The notes under the pieces were generated by a model. It saw nothing but the letters and a program-made list of their open reading frames with translations. It searched no databases and had not been told where the DNA came from. Source: Salinicola aestuarinus (GTDB lineage Bacteria > Pseudomonadota > Gammaproteobacteria > Pseudomonadales > Halomonadaceae). Taken from it: 64,000 nt of DNA. Position numbers and translations under genes: made by a program. Positions within the stretch are counted from its first letter, which is position 1; every line of letters begins with the position of its first letter. The stretch is taken from the NCBI RefSeq assembly GCF_003206645.1, contig NZ_PZJP01000005.1, forward strand, positions 1 through 64,000, written 5' to 3'. Positions 26,440 to 37,219 of this stretch are shown here, piece after piece.

Positions 26440-26475
26440 GTCGTGAAGGGGCGCGTGCAGACGCGCCCCCGGCCG

Positions 26476-28818
26476 TTACTGCTTGGGCAGCTTGTAGGCC
26501 ATCACGTAGTCACCGATGGTGGTGCCGATCGAGCCATGGCCACCCGCGACCTGGACGACCATCTGCTCGCCCTGGCTGTTGAGGTAGGTCATGGGGGTCG
26601 CCTGACCGCCGGCCGGCAGTCGGGTTTCCCACAGCTGCTCGCCGCTTTCGAGGTCATAGCCGCGCAGATAGTTATCCACGCTGGCGGCCAGGAACACGAC
26701 GCCGCTATCGGTGATCATCGGACCCCCGATGCCGGGCACGCCCATGCGGATCTTGAGCGGCAGCGCAGTCATGTCTTCGACGGTGCCGTTCTTGTGCTTC
26801 CAGGCGACCTCACCGGTGCGCAGGTCGGCGCCGGCCACGTAGCCCCACGGGGGCTGCTGGCAGGGCACGCCGAACGGCGACAGGAAGGGCTTCATGTCGA
26901 CAGCGTAGGGGCCACCGGCGTTCTCGTTGAGGCCCTGCTCGCCCTGGTTGGCGTCACCCAGGTCGACACCTTCCTTCGGCACTAGCGTGGAGGTGAAGGC
27001 CAGATAGAGCGGCATACCGAACATCACCTGACGCTTCGGATCCACCGCCAGGCTACCCCAGTTGAAGACCCCGAAGTTGCCCGGATAGACGATGGTGCCC
27101 TGCTCGGAGGGCGGCGTGTACTGGCCCTCGTAACGCAGCGACTTGAACTGGATGCGGCACATCAGCTGATCGAAAGGCGTGGCACCCCACATGTCCGTTT
27201 CGTGCAGCGTCGGCGGACGGAAGCTCAGGCTCGAGATCGGCTGGGTTTCGGAGGCGTGGTCGCCCTCGATGGTGCCCTGCGGCGCCGGCTGCTCAGTGAC
27301 TGGCAGAATCGGCTCGCCGGTCTCGCGATTCAGCACATAGACGTCGCCCTGCTTGGTGGGAATCACCAGCGCCGGCTGACGGCCATCGTCAGTATCGATG
27401 TCGAGCAGGCTCGGCTGAGCCGGCGTGTCCATGTCCCACAGGTCGTGATGCACGAACTGCTGGACCCACTCCACCTGACCGGTCTCGAGGCTCAGCGCCA
27501 CGACCGAGCTTGAGTACTTCTCCTCGTTCTCGCTGCGGTACATGCCCAGCTGGTCCGGGGTGCGGTTACCCATCGGGATGTAGACCATGCCCAGCTCTTC
27601 GTCGGCGCTGGCGATCGACCAGCTATTCGGCGAACTGGCGCTGTAGGTCTCGCCTTCGGCTATCGGGGCGGTCTCTTCCGGATTGGCGGCATCCCAGTTC
27701 CAGACCAGCTCACCGGTCTTGGCATCGTAAGCGCGGATCACGCCCGACGGGGAGTTGACGGCGTAGTTGTCGTTGACCGAGCCGGCAACGATGACCTTGC
27801 CATCGGCCACCACGGGGGGGGACGTGGAGTAATAGAAGCCGGCCTGCTTGAACGGCATGTTGTGCATCAGGTCCAGTTCGCCGTTGTCGGCGAAGTTGGC
27901 GCAGCGTGCACCGGTGGACGGGTCCACTGCCACCAGGCGGGCGTCGGAGGTCGGCATGAACAGTTGCGCATCGCACTGGATGGCGCCCTGATCTTCGGCC
28001 GGGCCATCGGCGACCTGCATGTCGAGGCTGTCGGTATCACCCGAGGCCGGCGGCAGGTAGGAGACGCCACGGCAGGTCTGGTGCTGGCGCGAGCTCTCTT
28101 CCGGCACCTTGGCATCGTAGACCCACTGCTCTTCGCCGGTGTCGGCGTTGAGTGCGATCAGCCAGTTGTGCGGCGTGCACAAAAAGAGCGAGTCGTCGAT
28201 CTTCAGCGGCGTCGCTTCGTAGGTCGTCTCGGTGACGTCTTCAGGCCGCTTCTTGTCACCGGTCTGGTACTGCCAGGCCAGTTCCAGGTCGCTCACGTTG
28301 TCGGGCGTGATCTCCTCGAGCGGAGAGAAGCGCTGGCCGAGATTGCTGCGCCCATAGGCGTGCCAGCTATCTTCCGGGGTGTCGCCGAGATCGGGCGTCT
28401 CGTTGACCACGTCACGGTTCAGCTCGCCGTCGATGCGATGCTGGTCCACAGCGAGGCTGCCCAGCAGGCCCACGCCGATGATCGCCCAGATCGGCAGCAG
28501 CACGGCGGTGCCCAGACGGGAGCCGCCCTTGGCCGGCCACAGCAGCAGGATGGCGAGCAGCATGAAGACGCCCAGGCGCGGTGCCAGCGGCCACCAGTCA
28601 TAGCCGGCTTCCCACAGCGCCCAGACGGCGGTCGCCACCAGGAACAGTGCGTACAGGATCTGGGCCTTGGAGCGGCGCGAGCGCGTCAGGAAGCCGACGG
28701 CGATCAGCGCGATGCCGGACAGGGCGTAGTACCAGCTGCCGTCGAGAGTGATCAGCCAGACGCCACCCCCGAGCAGGGCCAGCCCCACCAGCCAGAAAAT
28801 GAGAGAAATTATGATCAT
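26476..28818 (-). CDS. gcd: Membrane-bound PQQ-dependent dehydrogenase (glucose/quinate family)
   Basis: A 780-residue quinoprotein. The N-terminal about 145 residues hold five membrane helices, starting MIIISLIFWLVGLALLGGGVWL. The periplasmic part is an eight-bladed PQQ propeller with W-motif repeats, for example SDLELAWQYQTGDKKRPEDVTETTYEATPL, WAYGR-like HAYGRSNLGQRFSPL, and TGEVAWKHKNG near the end. Glucose dehydrogenases of this type oxidise glucose to gluconolactone in the periplasm and feed ubiquinone; quinate/shikimate enzymes are close relatives. The start at 28818 is chosen because the upstream extension is not membrane-like. No PQQ synthesis genes lie in the window. Confidence 0.9.
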   Translation of the reverse strand: MIIISLIFWLVGLALLGGGVWLITLDGSWYYALSGIALIAVGFLTRSRRSKAQILYALFLVATAVWALWEAGYDWWPLAPRLGVFMLLAILLLWPAKGGSRLGTAVLLPIWAIIGVGLLGSLAVDQHRIDGELNRDVVNETPDLGDTPEDSWHAYGRSNLGQRFSPLEEITPDNVSDLELAWQYQTGDKKRPEDVTETTYEATPLKIDDSLFLCTPHNWLIALNADTGEEQWVYDAKVPEESSRQHQTCRGVSYLPPASGDTDSLDMQVADGPAEDQGAIQCDAQLFMPTSDARLVAVDPSTGARCANFADNGELDLMHNMPFKQAGFYYSTSPPVVADGKVIVAGSVNDNYAVNSPSGVIRAYDAKTGELVWNWDAANPEETAPIAEGETYSASSPNSWSIASADEELGMVYIPMGNRTPDQLGMYRSENEEKYSSSVVALSLETGQVEWVQQFVHHDLWDMDTPAQPSLLDIDTDDGRQPALVIPTKQGDVYVLNRETGEPILPVTEQPAPQGTIEGDHASETQPISSLSFRPPTLHETDMWGATPFDQLMCRIQFKSLRYEGQYTPPSEQGTIVYPGNFGVFNWGSLAVDPKRQVMFGMPLYLAFTSTLVPKEGVDLGDANQGEQGLNENAGGPYAVDMKPFLSPFGVPCQQPPWGYVAGADLRTGEVAWKHKNGTVEDMTALPLKIRMGVPGIGGPMITDSGVVFLAASVDNYLRGYDLESGEQLWETRLPAGGQATPMTYLNSQGEQMVVQVAGGHGSIGTTIGDYVMAYKLPKQ

Positions 28819-28996
28819 GAAACCATGCCCCTTGCTCCTTGCGAAAAGAATTGTAAAGCGCCCATGATAAGTCATTAGGATGCAAATCAAAATGACATCG
28901 ACAGACCGCAGTCATGCCGGGCCCGTCGGGATGATCCCATACCTTCAACCGGACCTAATGAAGGAATAGACCTCGGTGCGACCGCCTAACGGCGAA

Positions 28997-30904
28997 TCAC
29001 TCGAGATAGGTGTAGCCGCTCAGCCCCGCGGAAAGCTCCTCGACGAACTGCACGCGCTCTTCGGCGCTGAGGGAGCTGGCGATCAGCTGCTGGGTGAGCT
29101 GTTGCTTGAGCGCCTCGGCGTCGAAGTTGACGTAGCCCAGGACATCGGCGACCGCGTCGCCCTGTTGCACGTGAGAGAGCTGCCAGTCGCCGTTGGCGTC
29201 GAGTGCCACGTCGACCGAGTCGGTATCGCCGAACAGGTTGTGCAGGTCGCCCAGAATTTCCTGATAGGCGCCGACCAGGAAAAGCCCCAGCAGCTTGTCG
29301 TCGTCGTCTTCCCACTCCGGCAGCGGCAGCGTGCTCTCGAGCCCCTGGCCATCCACGTAGAGGTCGATCCGGCCGTCGGAGTCGCAGGTGATGTCCTGAA
29401 TCACGCCGCGACGCGTCGGCGGACGTTCGAGCCCCGTCAGCGGCAGCACCGGGAAGACCTGATCGATCCCCCAGACGTCCGGCAGCGACTGGAACAGCGA
29501 GAAGTTGACGAACAGCTTGTCGGCCAGCTTCTCGGCCAGTTCGTCGGCGATCTCGCGGTGGGCACGGTTACGGTTGTCGAGCCGCTCCAGCAGTCGCTGG
29601 CAGGCGGCGAAGTAGACCGATTCCCCCTCGGCGCGGGTCTGGATGTCCACTAGGCCGAGCACGAAGTGATCCTGCAGCTCGCCCACCGCCTGCACCACGT
29701 CGTGGTAGGCCTCGACCAGATCCCGCGGCTCGCGCATGCCTTCGAGCCGATCGTGAACGCGCCACAGCTCGTCGACATTGGCGTCGCCTTCGGCGCGGCG
29801 TTCCGGCACCTGATGGCTCAGACGCTCCTCGCCGATCACGTTGGTCACCAGCACGGCATGGTGGGCGGTCAGGGCGCGACCGGATTCGGAGATGATTCGC
29901 GGGTGAGGCAGATCGTGGGTGTCGCAGATCTGGCGAAACGCCCACACCACGTTGCTGGCATACTCGCGCATCGAGTAGTTGATCGAGCAGAAGCTGCGTG
30001 AGCGGGTGCCTTCGTAGTCCACACCCAGGCCACCGCCGACGTCGACGGTGTCCACCGGCGCGCCGACAGCGCGCAGGCTGTGATAGAAGCGGGCGCACTC
30101 GCGCAGTCCCCGCTGGATGTCTCGAATGTTGGCGATCTGCGAGCCGAGGTGGAAGTGAACCAGCTGCAGGCTGCCCAGCGCATCGGCGTCACGCAGACGC
30201 TCGACGATGGTCAGAATCTGACCGGCGGTAAGACCGAACTTGGACTTCTCGCCGCCGGTGTCCTGCCACTTGCCCTTGCCGACGGAAGAGAGCCGGGCAC
30301 GCACGCCGATGCGCGGGGTGACGTTGAGGTTCGCCGACTCCTCGAGGATCAGCGACAGCTCCGAGTACTTCTCCACCACCAGATAGACCTTGTGGCCGAG
30401 CTTCTCGCCCATCAGCGCCAGGCGGATGTACTCGCGATCCTTGTAGCCGTTGCAGATGATCACCGACGGACCGTCCCCGGAGAGCGCCAGCACCGCCATC
30501 AGCTCCGGCTTGCTGCCGGCCTCCAGCCCCACCCGGCCATGGCCGCGCTCCTGGGTCGCCAGAATCTCCTCGACCACCCGGCGCTGCTGGTTGACCTTGA
30601 TCGGATAGACGGCGGTGTAGCTGCCGCGGTACTGCTCTTCACGCATCGCCTGGTCGAACGCCATGCAGAGCTGCTCGACCCGGTCATGGAGGATGTCGAT
30701 GAAACGCACCAGCACCGGCAGGCGCAGGCCGGCCTCGCGCAGGCGATCCACCAGCGTGTCGAGTACCAGGCTCGGGCCGGGCGTTTCGCTACCGAGCGGA
30801 CGCACCAGCGTGCGGCCCTGATCGTCGACGTCGAAATAGCCGCTGCCCCACTGGTCGATGTTGTAGGTACGGCGTGCCTCGGCGGCGGGGGAAGAATTCG
30901 TCAT
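28997..30904 (-). CDS. speA: Biosynthetic arginine decarboxylase SpeA
   Basis: A 635-residue fold-type III PLP enzyme that makes agmatine from arginine for polyamine synthesis. The PLP lysine K103 is in AVYPIKVNQQRRVVEEI. The glycine-rich VDVGGGLGVDYEGTRS phosphate site and the NYSMREYAS segment are clear, and the C-terminus LSAGLSGYTYLE is typical. The length matches E. coli SpeA (658). The start ATG at 30904 follows GGAGAG; 21 upstream codons in frame look non-coding. It lies between gcd and thrB with spacers of about 180 and 210 bp. No speB is visible. Confidence 0.96.
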   Translation of the reverse strand: MTNSSPAAEARRTYNIDQWGSGYFDVDDQGRTLVRPLGSETPGPSLVLDTLVDRLREAGLRLPVLVRFIDILHDRVEQLCMAFDQAMREEQYRGSYTAVYPIKVNQQRRVVEEILATQERGHGRVGLEAGSKPELMAVLALSGDGPSVIICNGYKDREYIRLALMGEKLGHKVYLVVEKYSELSLILEESANLNVTPRIGVRARLSSVGKGKWQDTGGEKSKFGLTAGQILTIVERLRDADALGSLQLVHFHLGSQIANIRDIQRGLRECARFYHSLRAVGAPVDTVDVGGGLGVDYEGTRSRSFCSINYSMREYASNVVWAFRQICDTHDLPHPRIISESGRALTAHHAVLVTNVIGEERLSHQVPERRAEGDANVDELWRVHDRLEGMREPRDLVEAYHDVVQAVGELQDHFVLGLVDIQTRAEGESVYFAACQRLLERLDNRNRAHREIADELAEKLADKLFVNFSLFQSLPDVWGIDQVFPVLPLTGLERPPTRRGVIQDITCDSDGRIDLYVDGQGLESTLPLPEWEDDDDKLLGLFLVGAYQEILGDLHNLFGDTDSVDVALDANGDWQLSHVQQGDAVADVLGYVNFDAEALKQQLTQQLIASSLSAEERVQFVEELSAGLSGYTYLE

Positions 30905-31066
30905 GGCACTCTCCGGTCGACCGGCGGTGGTAACCCGGCGTCGTGCAGGCCAAAGGCCGGGGCGCAATGGCGCGCATTATGCAGGGGCAGCCCCGCTGCG
31001 ACTACCGCCAATCCAGGATGACTAATACGTGGCAGGCCGCTCGAGGGCGGCGGTGCGGCACGAGAC

Positions 31067-31103
31067 GCCGATGGCGCTGCCGGTTGGGCCCGGCGCCATC
31101 GGC
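31067..31103 (-). terminator. Hairpin downstream of thrB
   Basis: GCCGATGGCGC (31067-31077) pairs with GCGCCATCGGC (31093-31103), 11 bp, just past the thrB stop. It has no clear T-tract. Confidence 0.5.
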
Positions 31104-31117
31104 AGACACGCCGGGGG

Positions 31118-32074
31118 TTAGCCGGCGGCGGCGGGCAGCGGCGGAATGCGTCCCTCGCGGCGACAGCCAAGCAGGGTGCGAAAGCGTGCCGGGTCGTGGG
31201 GCGTGATGTCGTGGGCCGGCGGATCGACGTGGATCACCAGCAGCCGGGAGAGCCAGTAGCGCAGCGCGGTCATGCGCAGCATGCTCGGCCACAGGTCTCG
31301 CTCGGTCTCGGTCAGCGGGCGGTGGGCGAGATACGCTGTGAGAATCGCCTGATAGCGCGCCTCGTCGATCTCGCCGTCGTCGTCGCTGGTCCAGTCGTTG
31401 ATCACGATCGCCAGATCGAACAGCAGATCGCCGGTGCAGCCATTGTAGAAGTCGATGATCCCGCCGAGACGGTCGCCGTCATACAGCGTGTTGTCGCGGA
31501 AGAGATCACCGTGGATCGCTCCCTGCGGGAGCTCGGCGTCGGCGAACACCTCGGCGTAGTGCGTGATCTCTTCGCGCATCAAGGCCTGATCGTCAGCGCT
31601 CAGAGACGCCAGGACTTCGGGATGGCGACGCTGAAGGTAGCCGAGATCCCGCGGATTGGGCCGCGTGCCGGTAAAGTCGCTCGCGACCTTGTGCATCCGC
31701 CCGAAGGCGTCGCCGAGGGCTTCGCACTGCGCCAGGTTGGGCGCGCTCGGGTGGCGACCCGGCATCCGCGGGAAGAGCAGGGCGGGGCGTCCGGCGAGGC
31801 GCTTCAGCGCCACGCCCTGGCGGTCGTGGATCGGCCCCGGCACCGGCAGGTCCGCCGCTGCCAGGTAGTCCAGCAGGTCGACGAAGAACGGCAGGTCCTC
31901 GAACTCTCCCTGCTCGAACAGCGTGAGCACCCACTCGCCCTGATCGGTGGTGACGAAAAACGTGCTGTTCTCGGTGCCGTGGGCCACGCCTTCGAGCGTC
32001 ACCAGGTCGCCGATGGCGAACTCGTCGAGAAAAGGGGTGACCTGAGCGGCGTTCAGGGGAGTGAATACGGCCAT
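31118..32074 (-). CDS. thrB: Homoserine kinase ThrB (APH-fold type)
   Basis: A 318-residue homoserine kinase of the aminoglycoside-phosphotransferase-like type found in Pseudomonas and relatives, not the GHMP type of E. coli. It begins MAVFTPLNAAQVTPFLDEF. The catalytic loop IHGDLFRDN is at 187-195 and the Mg-binding IIDFYN follows at 206-211. It phosphorylates homoserine for threonine synthesis. Adjacency to DUF2782 and polA is the arrangement also known in pseudomonads. DUF2782 lies 135 bp upstream on the same strand, so cotranscription is likely. Confidence 0.95.
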   Translation of the reverse strand: MAVFTPLNAAQVTPFLDEFAIGDLVTLEGVAHGTENSTFFVTTDQGEWVLTLFEQGEFEDLPFFVDLLDYLAAADLPVPGPIHDRQGVALKRLAGRPALLFPRMPGRHPSAPNLAQCEALGDAFGRMHKVASDFTGTRPNPRDLGYLQRRHPEVLASLSADDQALMREEITHYAEVFADAELPQGAIHGDLFRDNTLYDGDRLGGIIDFYNGCTGDLLFDLAIVINDWTSDDDGEIDEARYQAILTAYLAHRPLTETERDLWPSMLRMTALRYWLSRLLVIHVDPPAHDITPHDPARFRTLLGCRREGRIPPLPAAAG

Positions 32075-32209
32075 GGGAACTCGTATCTGCAGAGCGGAAA
32101 GCCCGCATTGTAGCGACTCGGCGGGCGCTCTCCCACCGCCGCCGCTACCCCGGCGCTTTCCCGGTCTTCAGGGAGGGGCCTGTCGCCGGCATGGGATAGG
32201 TCGCAGACA

Positions 32210-32536
32210 TCAATCGGCGCGAACCCAGTCCGGCACGGCCACGCGCGCCTGATCGACGCGTTCGAAGTTACCGCCGCCGGTGGCATCGAGCAGAAAATAG
32301 GCGGGCCCATCCGCCGGGATGATGCGAATCGCGTAGAGCTTGCCGTCGACGCGGTACTCCTTAAGCGTCTGGCCCGCCTCCTGGACGGTCATGACCTCGG
32401 GCGTCGGCCCAGACTGTGACGACGACTGGGCCTGTGCCGGCAGCGCGAAAACGCTCAGCGTGGCGAACGTGACGATCACCGACGCGGCGGCCTGCCCCCG
32501 GCGGCGCTGTCGGCAAAACGGTGACGGTCGATGCAT
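32210..32536 (-). CDS. DUF2782 secreted protein
   Basis: A 108-residue protein with a signal peptide (cleavage near ALPAQA, residue about 37). The DUF2782 core follows: [37 protein letters not shown]. The function is unknown; family members are small periplasmic proteins encoded between polA and thrB. AAGGAG precedes the ATG at 32536 with 8-nt spacing; the longer frame upstream would run into the divergent polA promoter region. The stop at 32210 is 135 bp before thrB. Confidence 0.88.
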   Translation of the reverse strand: MHRPSPFCRQRRRGQAAASVIVTFATLSVFALPAQAQSSSQSGPTPEVMTVQEAGQTLKEYRVDGKLYAIRIIPADGPAYFLLDATGGGNFERVDQARVAVPDWVRAD

Positions 32537-32651
32537 GGTCGATCTCCTTGCGAGTCCCGTCCTCGATTCTAGCGCGTGGCTCGCCCTGACGCCGAGCGAC
32601 GCCTTGCGTATCATGAGCGCATCGAAAAGCCAGCCACGGATGCCCGAGCTC

Positions 32652-35432
32652 ATGGCAGATGCCCCCATCGTCCTCGTCGACGGATCGTCCTACCTCTATC
32701 GCGCCTTTCACGCGCTGCCGCCGCTCTCCACTGCCGACGGTGAGCCCACCGGCGCGGTGCGCGGCGTGCTCTCGATGCTCAAGAGCCTGATCAAGCAGTA
32801 TCCACAAAGCCCCATGGCGGTGGTCTTCGACGCCAAGGGCAAGACCTTTCGCGACGAGATCTTCGCCGAGTACAAGGCCCACCGCCCGCCGATGCCGGAC
32901 GAGCTGCGCCCGCAGGTCGAGCCGCTGCACGCGTGCGTCAAGGCGCTCGGCCTGCCGCTTCTGTGCATCGAAGGCGTGGAAGCCGACGACGTCATCGGCA
33001 CGCTGGCCCGGCTGGCCACCGAGTCCGGTCGCGATGCGGTGATCTCCACCGGTGACAAGGACATGGCGCAGCTGGTCAACCAGCACATCACGCTGGTCAA
33101 CACCATGAAGGGCGAAACCCTCGATGTCGCCGGCGTCGAGGAGAAGTTCGGCATTCCGCCCGCGCTGATCATCGACTATCTGGCGCTGATGGGCGACAAG
33201 GTCGATAACATCCCCGGCGTGCCTGGCGTGGGAGAGAAGACCGCGCTGGGGTTGCTGCAGGGCATGAACGGCGGGCTGGACACCATCTACGCCGATCTCG
33301 ACCGCGTCACGACGTTGAGCTTTCGGGGCGCCAAGACGATGCCCAAGAAGCTGGAGGCCAACCGCGAGCAGGCCTATCTCTCCTATCAACTGGCGACGAT
33401 CAAGACCGACTGCGAGCTGCCGGTGGGGCTCGATGAGCTGCATCTGGCGGCACCGGATCGCGAGGCGCTCAAGTCCCTTTACCAGCGACTCGAGTTCAAG
33501 AACTGGCTGAACGAGCTGCTCGAGGGCAAGGACGAGGGCGTCGACGACGTCAAAGCCGGCGATGCGTTGGCGCAGGCCGACATCGACGAAGAGCCGGCGC
33601 CGGCCAAGCCCGAGCGCACCGACCACACCCTGCTGACCCAGGCCGACCTCGACGCCTGGCGCGAGCGGCTGGCCGCGAGCGAGGCGTTCTGCTTCGACCT
33701 GGAGACGACGAGCCTCAACTACATGGAGGCGGAGATCGTCGGTATCGGCCTCTCGCTGGCGGCCCATGAAGCGGCCTACATCCCCGTGGGTCACGACTAT
33801 CTCGATGCCCCCGCCCAGCTCGACCGCGATGCCGTGCTCGCCTCGCTCAAGCCGCTGCTCGAAGACCCCGCCATCGGCAAGATCGGCCAGAACCTCAAGT
33901 ACGACATTTCGGTGCTGGCGCGCTACGACATTCGGGTTGCCGGTGCCCTGACCGACACCATGCTCGAGTCCTACGTGCTGAACTCCACCGTCACGCGTCA
34001 CGACATGGACTCGCTGGCGCTGAAGTATCTCGGCGAGAAGACCATCAGCTTCGAGGAGATTGCCGGCAAGGGCGCCAAGCAGCTCACCTTCAATCAGATT
34101 GCGCTGGAAGAGGCGGTGCCATACGCCTGCGAGGACGTCGACATCACGCTGCGGCTGCACACCGAACTGCGCCCGCGCCTCGAGGAGGCGGGCCGGCTGG
34201 CGCAAGTGCTCGATACCCTCGAGCGGCCGCTGATTCCGGTGCTCTCGCATATGGAACGCGGCGGCGTGGCGCTGGACGCCAACCGCCTGCACGCCCAGAG
34301 CCAGGCGCTCGAGGGGCGCATCCACGAGCTCGAGCGGGAAGCCTTCGAGCTTGCCGGGCGCGAGTTCAACCTGGGCTCCCCCAAGCAGCTCGCCGAGATC
34401 CTGTTCGACGAGCAGAAGATTCCGGTGATCAAGAAGACCCCCAAGGGCGCGCCCTCCACCGCCGAGGCGGTGCTCGAGGAGCTGGCGCTGGATTACCCGC
34501 TGCCCAAGCTGATCATGACCCACCGCGGCCTGACCAAACTGAAGTCGACCTATACCGACAAGCTGCCCCGGCTGGTCAACAAGGCGACCGGGCGGCTGCA
34601 CACGAGCTACCATCAGGCGGTAACGGCGACGGGACGGCTCTCCTCATCCGATCCCAACCTGCAGAACATCCCCATCCGTACCGAGGAGGGGCGCAAGATC
34701 CGCCAGGCGTTCGTCGCCCGCGAAGGGTATCGCATCGTCGCCGCCGACTATTCGCAGATCGAGCTGCGCATCATGGCGCACCTCTCCAACGACAAGGGCC
34801 TGCTCGACGCCTTTGCCAACGATCTCGACATCCACGCTGCCACCGCCGCGGAGGTGTTCGGCGTCTCGCTCGAAAAAGTCACCACCGATCAGCGCCGCAG
34901 CGCCAAGGCGATCAACTTCGGCCTGATCTACGGCATGAGCGCCTGGGGGCTGGGCAAACAGCTGCACATCGAGCGCAATCAGGCGCAGACCTACATCGAC
35001 CGCTATTTCGACCGCTACCCGGGTGTCGCCAGGTTCATGGACGATACCCGCGCCCAGGCCGGCGAGGATGGCTTCGTCGAGACCGTCTTCGGTCGGCGCC
35101 TCTACCTGCCGGAGATCAAGGCGCAGAACCACGCCCGCCGGCAGGCCGCCGAGCGCACCGCGATCAACGCGCCGATGCAGGGCACCGCCGCCGACATCAT
35201 CAAGCTCGCCATGATCGACGTGCACCACTGGCTGAACCCCGCCGACGGCGAGGCGGCGTTCGACGCCTGGATGGTGATGCAGGTCCACGACGAACTGGTC
35301 TTCGAAGTGAAGGAGAGCCAGGTCGAGGCGTTCATTCCCGCGATTCGTCAGCGCATGGAGAACGCCGCCGCGCTCGACGTGCCTCTCATCGTCGAGGCCG
35401 AAAGCGGCAGCAATTGGGACGAAGCGCACTAA
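32652..35432 (+). CDS. polA: DNA polymerase I
   Basis: A 926-residue polymerase, matching E. coli Pol I (928), for Okazaki fragment processing and repair. It has an N-terminal 5'-3' exonuclease/flap domain ([29 protein letters not shown]) and a 3'-5' proofreading domain with the acidic pair in [12 protein letters not shown] retained. The polymerase domain has motif A ([17 protein letters not shown]), motif B ([20 protein letters not shown]) and motif C ([11 protein letters not shown]). The start is chosen at ATG 32652 ([13 protein letters not shown]); in-frame ATGs at 32640 and 32613 are possible. It is divergent from DUF2782-thrB. Confidence 0.97.
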   Translation: MADAPIVLVDGSSYLYRAFHALPPLSTADGEPTGAVRGVLSMLKSLIKQYPQSPMAVVFDAKGKTFRDEIFAEYKAHRPPMPDELRPQVEPLHACVKALGLPLLCIEGVEADDVIGTLARLATESGRDAVISTGDKDMAQLVNQHITLVNTMKGETLDVAGVEEKFGIPPALIIDYLALMGDKVDNIPGVPGVGEKTALGLLQGMNGGLDTIYADLDRVTTLSFRGAKTMPKKLEANREQAYLSYQLATIKTDCELPVGLDELHLAAPDREALKSLYQRLEFKNWLNELLEGKDEGVDDVKAGDALAQADIDEEPAPAKPERTDHTLLTQADLDAWRERLAASEAFCFDLETTSLNYMEAEIVGIGLSLAAHEAAYIPVGHDYLDAPAQLDRDAVLASLKPLLEDPAIGKIGQNLKYDISVLARYDIRVAGALTDTMLESYVLNSTVTRHDMDSLALKYLGEKTISFEEIAGKGAKQLTFNQIALEEAVPYACEDVDITLRLHTELRPRLEEAGRLAQVLDTLERPLIPVLSHMERGGVALDANRLHAQSQALEGRIHELEREAFELAGREFNLGSPKQLAEILFDEQKIPVIKKTPKGAPSTAEAVLEELALDYPLPKLIMTHRGLTKLKSTYTDKLPRLVNKATGRLHTSYHQAVTATGRLSSSDPNLQNIPIRTEEGRKIRQAFVAREGYRIVAADYSQIELRIMAHLSNDKGLLDAFANDLDIHAATAAEVFGVSLEKVTTDQRRSAKAINFGLIYGMSAWGLGKQLHIERNQAQTYIDRYFDRYPGVARFMDDTRAQAGEDGFVETVFGRRLYLPEIKAQNHARRQAAERTAINAPMQGTAADIIKLAMIDVHHWLNPADGEAAFDAWMVMQVHDELVFEVKESQVEAFIPAIRQRMENAAALDVPLIVEAESGSNWDEAH

Positions 35433-35610
35433 TCGTCCCGAGGGCATCAAGCCTACCGATCGCATCGATAGCCCGGCATGGGTCGGACTATCGGCGTGAC
35501 TGACTTACACTGACGTCAACCGATGACCGTCATCGAACTTTCGTCATCTCTAGCCCCGCCGTGCGGCCAGTCATCGCCAGCGGCGGCTTTATCGGCAAGG
35601 AGCACCAGCA

Positions 35611-37026
35611 ATGGCCCAGCAGCAAATCGGCGTCGTCGGCATGGCCGTCATGGGGCGCAATCTCGCGCTCAACATCGAAAGCCGCGACTATACCGTGTCG
35701 ATCTTCAACCGCTCGTCGGAGAAGACCGACGAGGTGATGGCGGAGAATCCGGAGAGCAAGCTCGTGCCGTTCTACAGCGTGGAGGAGTTCGTCGCCTCGC
35801 TGGAAACGCCGCGGCGCATTCTGCTGATGGTCAAGGCCGGTGATGCCACCGACAAGACCATCGCCTCGCTCAAGCCGCATCTGGACAAGGGCGACATCCT
35901 CATCGACGGCGGCAACACCCCGTTCGAGGACACCATCCGCCGCAACAAGGAGCTTTCCGAAGAGGGCTTCAACTTCATCGGCACCGGCGTGTCCGGTGGC
36001 GAGGAGGGCGCGCTGAAGGGGCCGTCGATCATGCCCGGCGGCCAGAAGGAGGCGTATGACATGGTCGCGCCGATCCTCGAGAAGATCGCCGCCCGCGCCG
36101 ACGACGGCGAGCCCTGCGTCGCCTACGTCGGCCCCGACGGTGCCGGCCACTACGTCAAGATGGTCCACAACGGCATCGAATACGGCGACATGCAGCTGAT
36201 CAGCGAGGCCTATTCGATCCTCAAGGGCTCGCTCGGCCTGTCGAATGCCGAGCTGGCGGAGGTCTTCGGCGAGTGGAATCAGGGCGAGCTCGACAGCTAC
36301 CTGATCGACATCACCGCCCGGATCTTCACCAAGAAGGACGATCGCAGCGACAACGATGTCGTCGATATCATCCTCGATTCCGCCGGCCAGAAGGGCACCG
36401 GCAAGTGGACCAGCAAGAGCGCGCTGGATCTCGGCGTGCCGCTGCCGCTGATCACCGAGTCCGTCTTCGCACGCTTCATCTCGTCACTCAAGGACGAGCG
36501 TGTCGAAGCCGCCAAGGTACTCAAGGGCCCGGCGGAGACGCCGCTGGCAGGGGATCGCGGCGAGTTCATCGAGAAGGTGCGCAAGGCGCTGTTCTTCAGC
36601 AAGATCGCCTCCTACGCCCAGGGCTTCGCCCAGATGCGCGCCGCCTCCGACCACTTCGGCTGGGGGCTCGACTACGGCGAGGTGGCCAAGCTCTTCCGCG
36701 CCGGCTGCATCATCCGCGCGCGTTTCCTGCAGGAGATCACCGACGCCTATCAGGAGAATCCCGAGCTCAAGAACCTGCTGATGGCACCGCACTTCAGCGA
36801 GATCGCCGCCAACTATCAGCAGGCGCTGCGCGACGTGATCGCCCACGCGGTCCAGAACGGCATTCCGGTGCCGACGTTCTCTTCGGCGATCGCCTACTAC
36901 GACAGCTACCGCAGCGAGACGCTTCCCGCCAACCTGATCCAGGCTCAGCGTGACTTCTTCGGCGCCCACACCTACAAGCGTGTCGACCAGGAGGGCACCT
37001 TCCACACCGAATGGCTCGAAGACTGA
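35611..37026 (+). CDS. gnd: 6-phosphogluconate dehydrogenase, decarboxylating
   Basis: A 471-residue NADP-dependent enzyme of the oxidative pentose phosphate pathway, of the long homodimeric type. It has the Rossmann motif [16 protein letters not shown] with N33-R-S for [34 protein letters not shown], the catalytic lysine in [17 protein letters not shown], and the [17 protein letters not shown] segment. The start [15 protein letters not shown] at 35611 has GGAGC upstream. It stands alone and ends at a strong hairpin shared with the adhesin-export operon. Confidence 0.97.
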   Translation: MAQQQIGVVGMAVMGRNLALNIESRDYTVSIFNRSSEKTDEVMAENPESKLVPFYSVEEFVASLETPRRILLMVKAGDATDKTIASLKPHLDKGDILIDGGNTPFEDTIRRNKELSEEGFNFIGTGVSGGEEGALKGPSIMPGGQKEAYDMVAPILEKIAARADDGEPCVAYVGPDGAGHYVKMVHNGIEYGDMQLISEAYSILKGSLGLSNAELAEVFGEWNQGELDSYLIDITARIFTKKDDRSDNDVVDIILDSAGQKGTGKWTSKSALDLGVPLPLITESVFARFISSLKDERVEAAKVLKGPAETPLAGDRGEFIEKVRKALFFSKIASYAQGFAQMRAASDHFGWGLDYGEVAKLFRAGCIIRARFLQEITDAYQENPELKNLLMAPHFSEIAANYQQALRDVIAHAVQNGIPVPTFSSAIAYYDSYRSETLPANLIQAQRDFFGAHTYKRVDQEGTFHTEWLED

Positions 37027-37125
37027 GTCGCGCCGGCCGCGAGCGGCTTTCCAGGCCAAGGTTCGCCTCGGCTAAGCGGCTTGCCCGGCCGCGCGCGCGG
37101 CAAGGCCGCGTGCGATACAAAGGCC

Positions 37126-37161
37126 GCTGGTGATGAAAGGATCGCTGGTGATGAAAAGATC
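37126..37161. repeat. 18-bp tandem duplication
   Basis: GCTGGTGATGAAAGGATC is followed directly by the same 18 bp with one change (AAAAGATC), just before the terminator hairpin. Confidence 0.75.
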
Positions 37162-37193
37162 GCCCGCCCCGGCGCTGCCGGGGCGGGCGTTTT
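37161..37193. terminator. Terminator shared by gnd and the adhesin-export operon
   Basis: CGCCCGCCCCGGC (37161-37173) pairs with GCCGGGGCGGGCG (37177-37189), 13 bp, then TTTT. On the minus strand GATCTTTTC follows the stem. Confidence 0.8.
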
Positions 37194-37219
37194 CGTGGGT
37201 GGCACTGTCGGTGCGCCGT

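Noticed and set aside
32361..34613. 750-codon open frame antisense to polA
   Set aside because: polA on the plus strand is unmistakable. The antisense frame is a high-G+C shadow with no family features.
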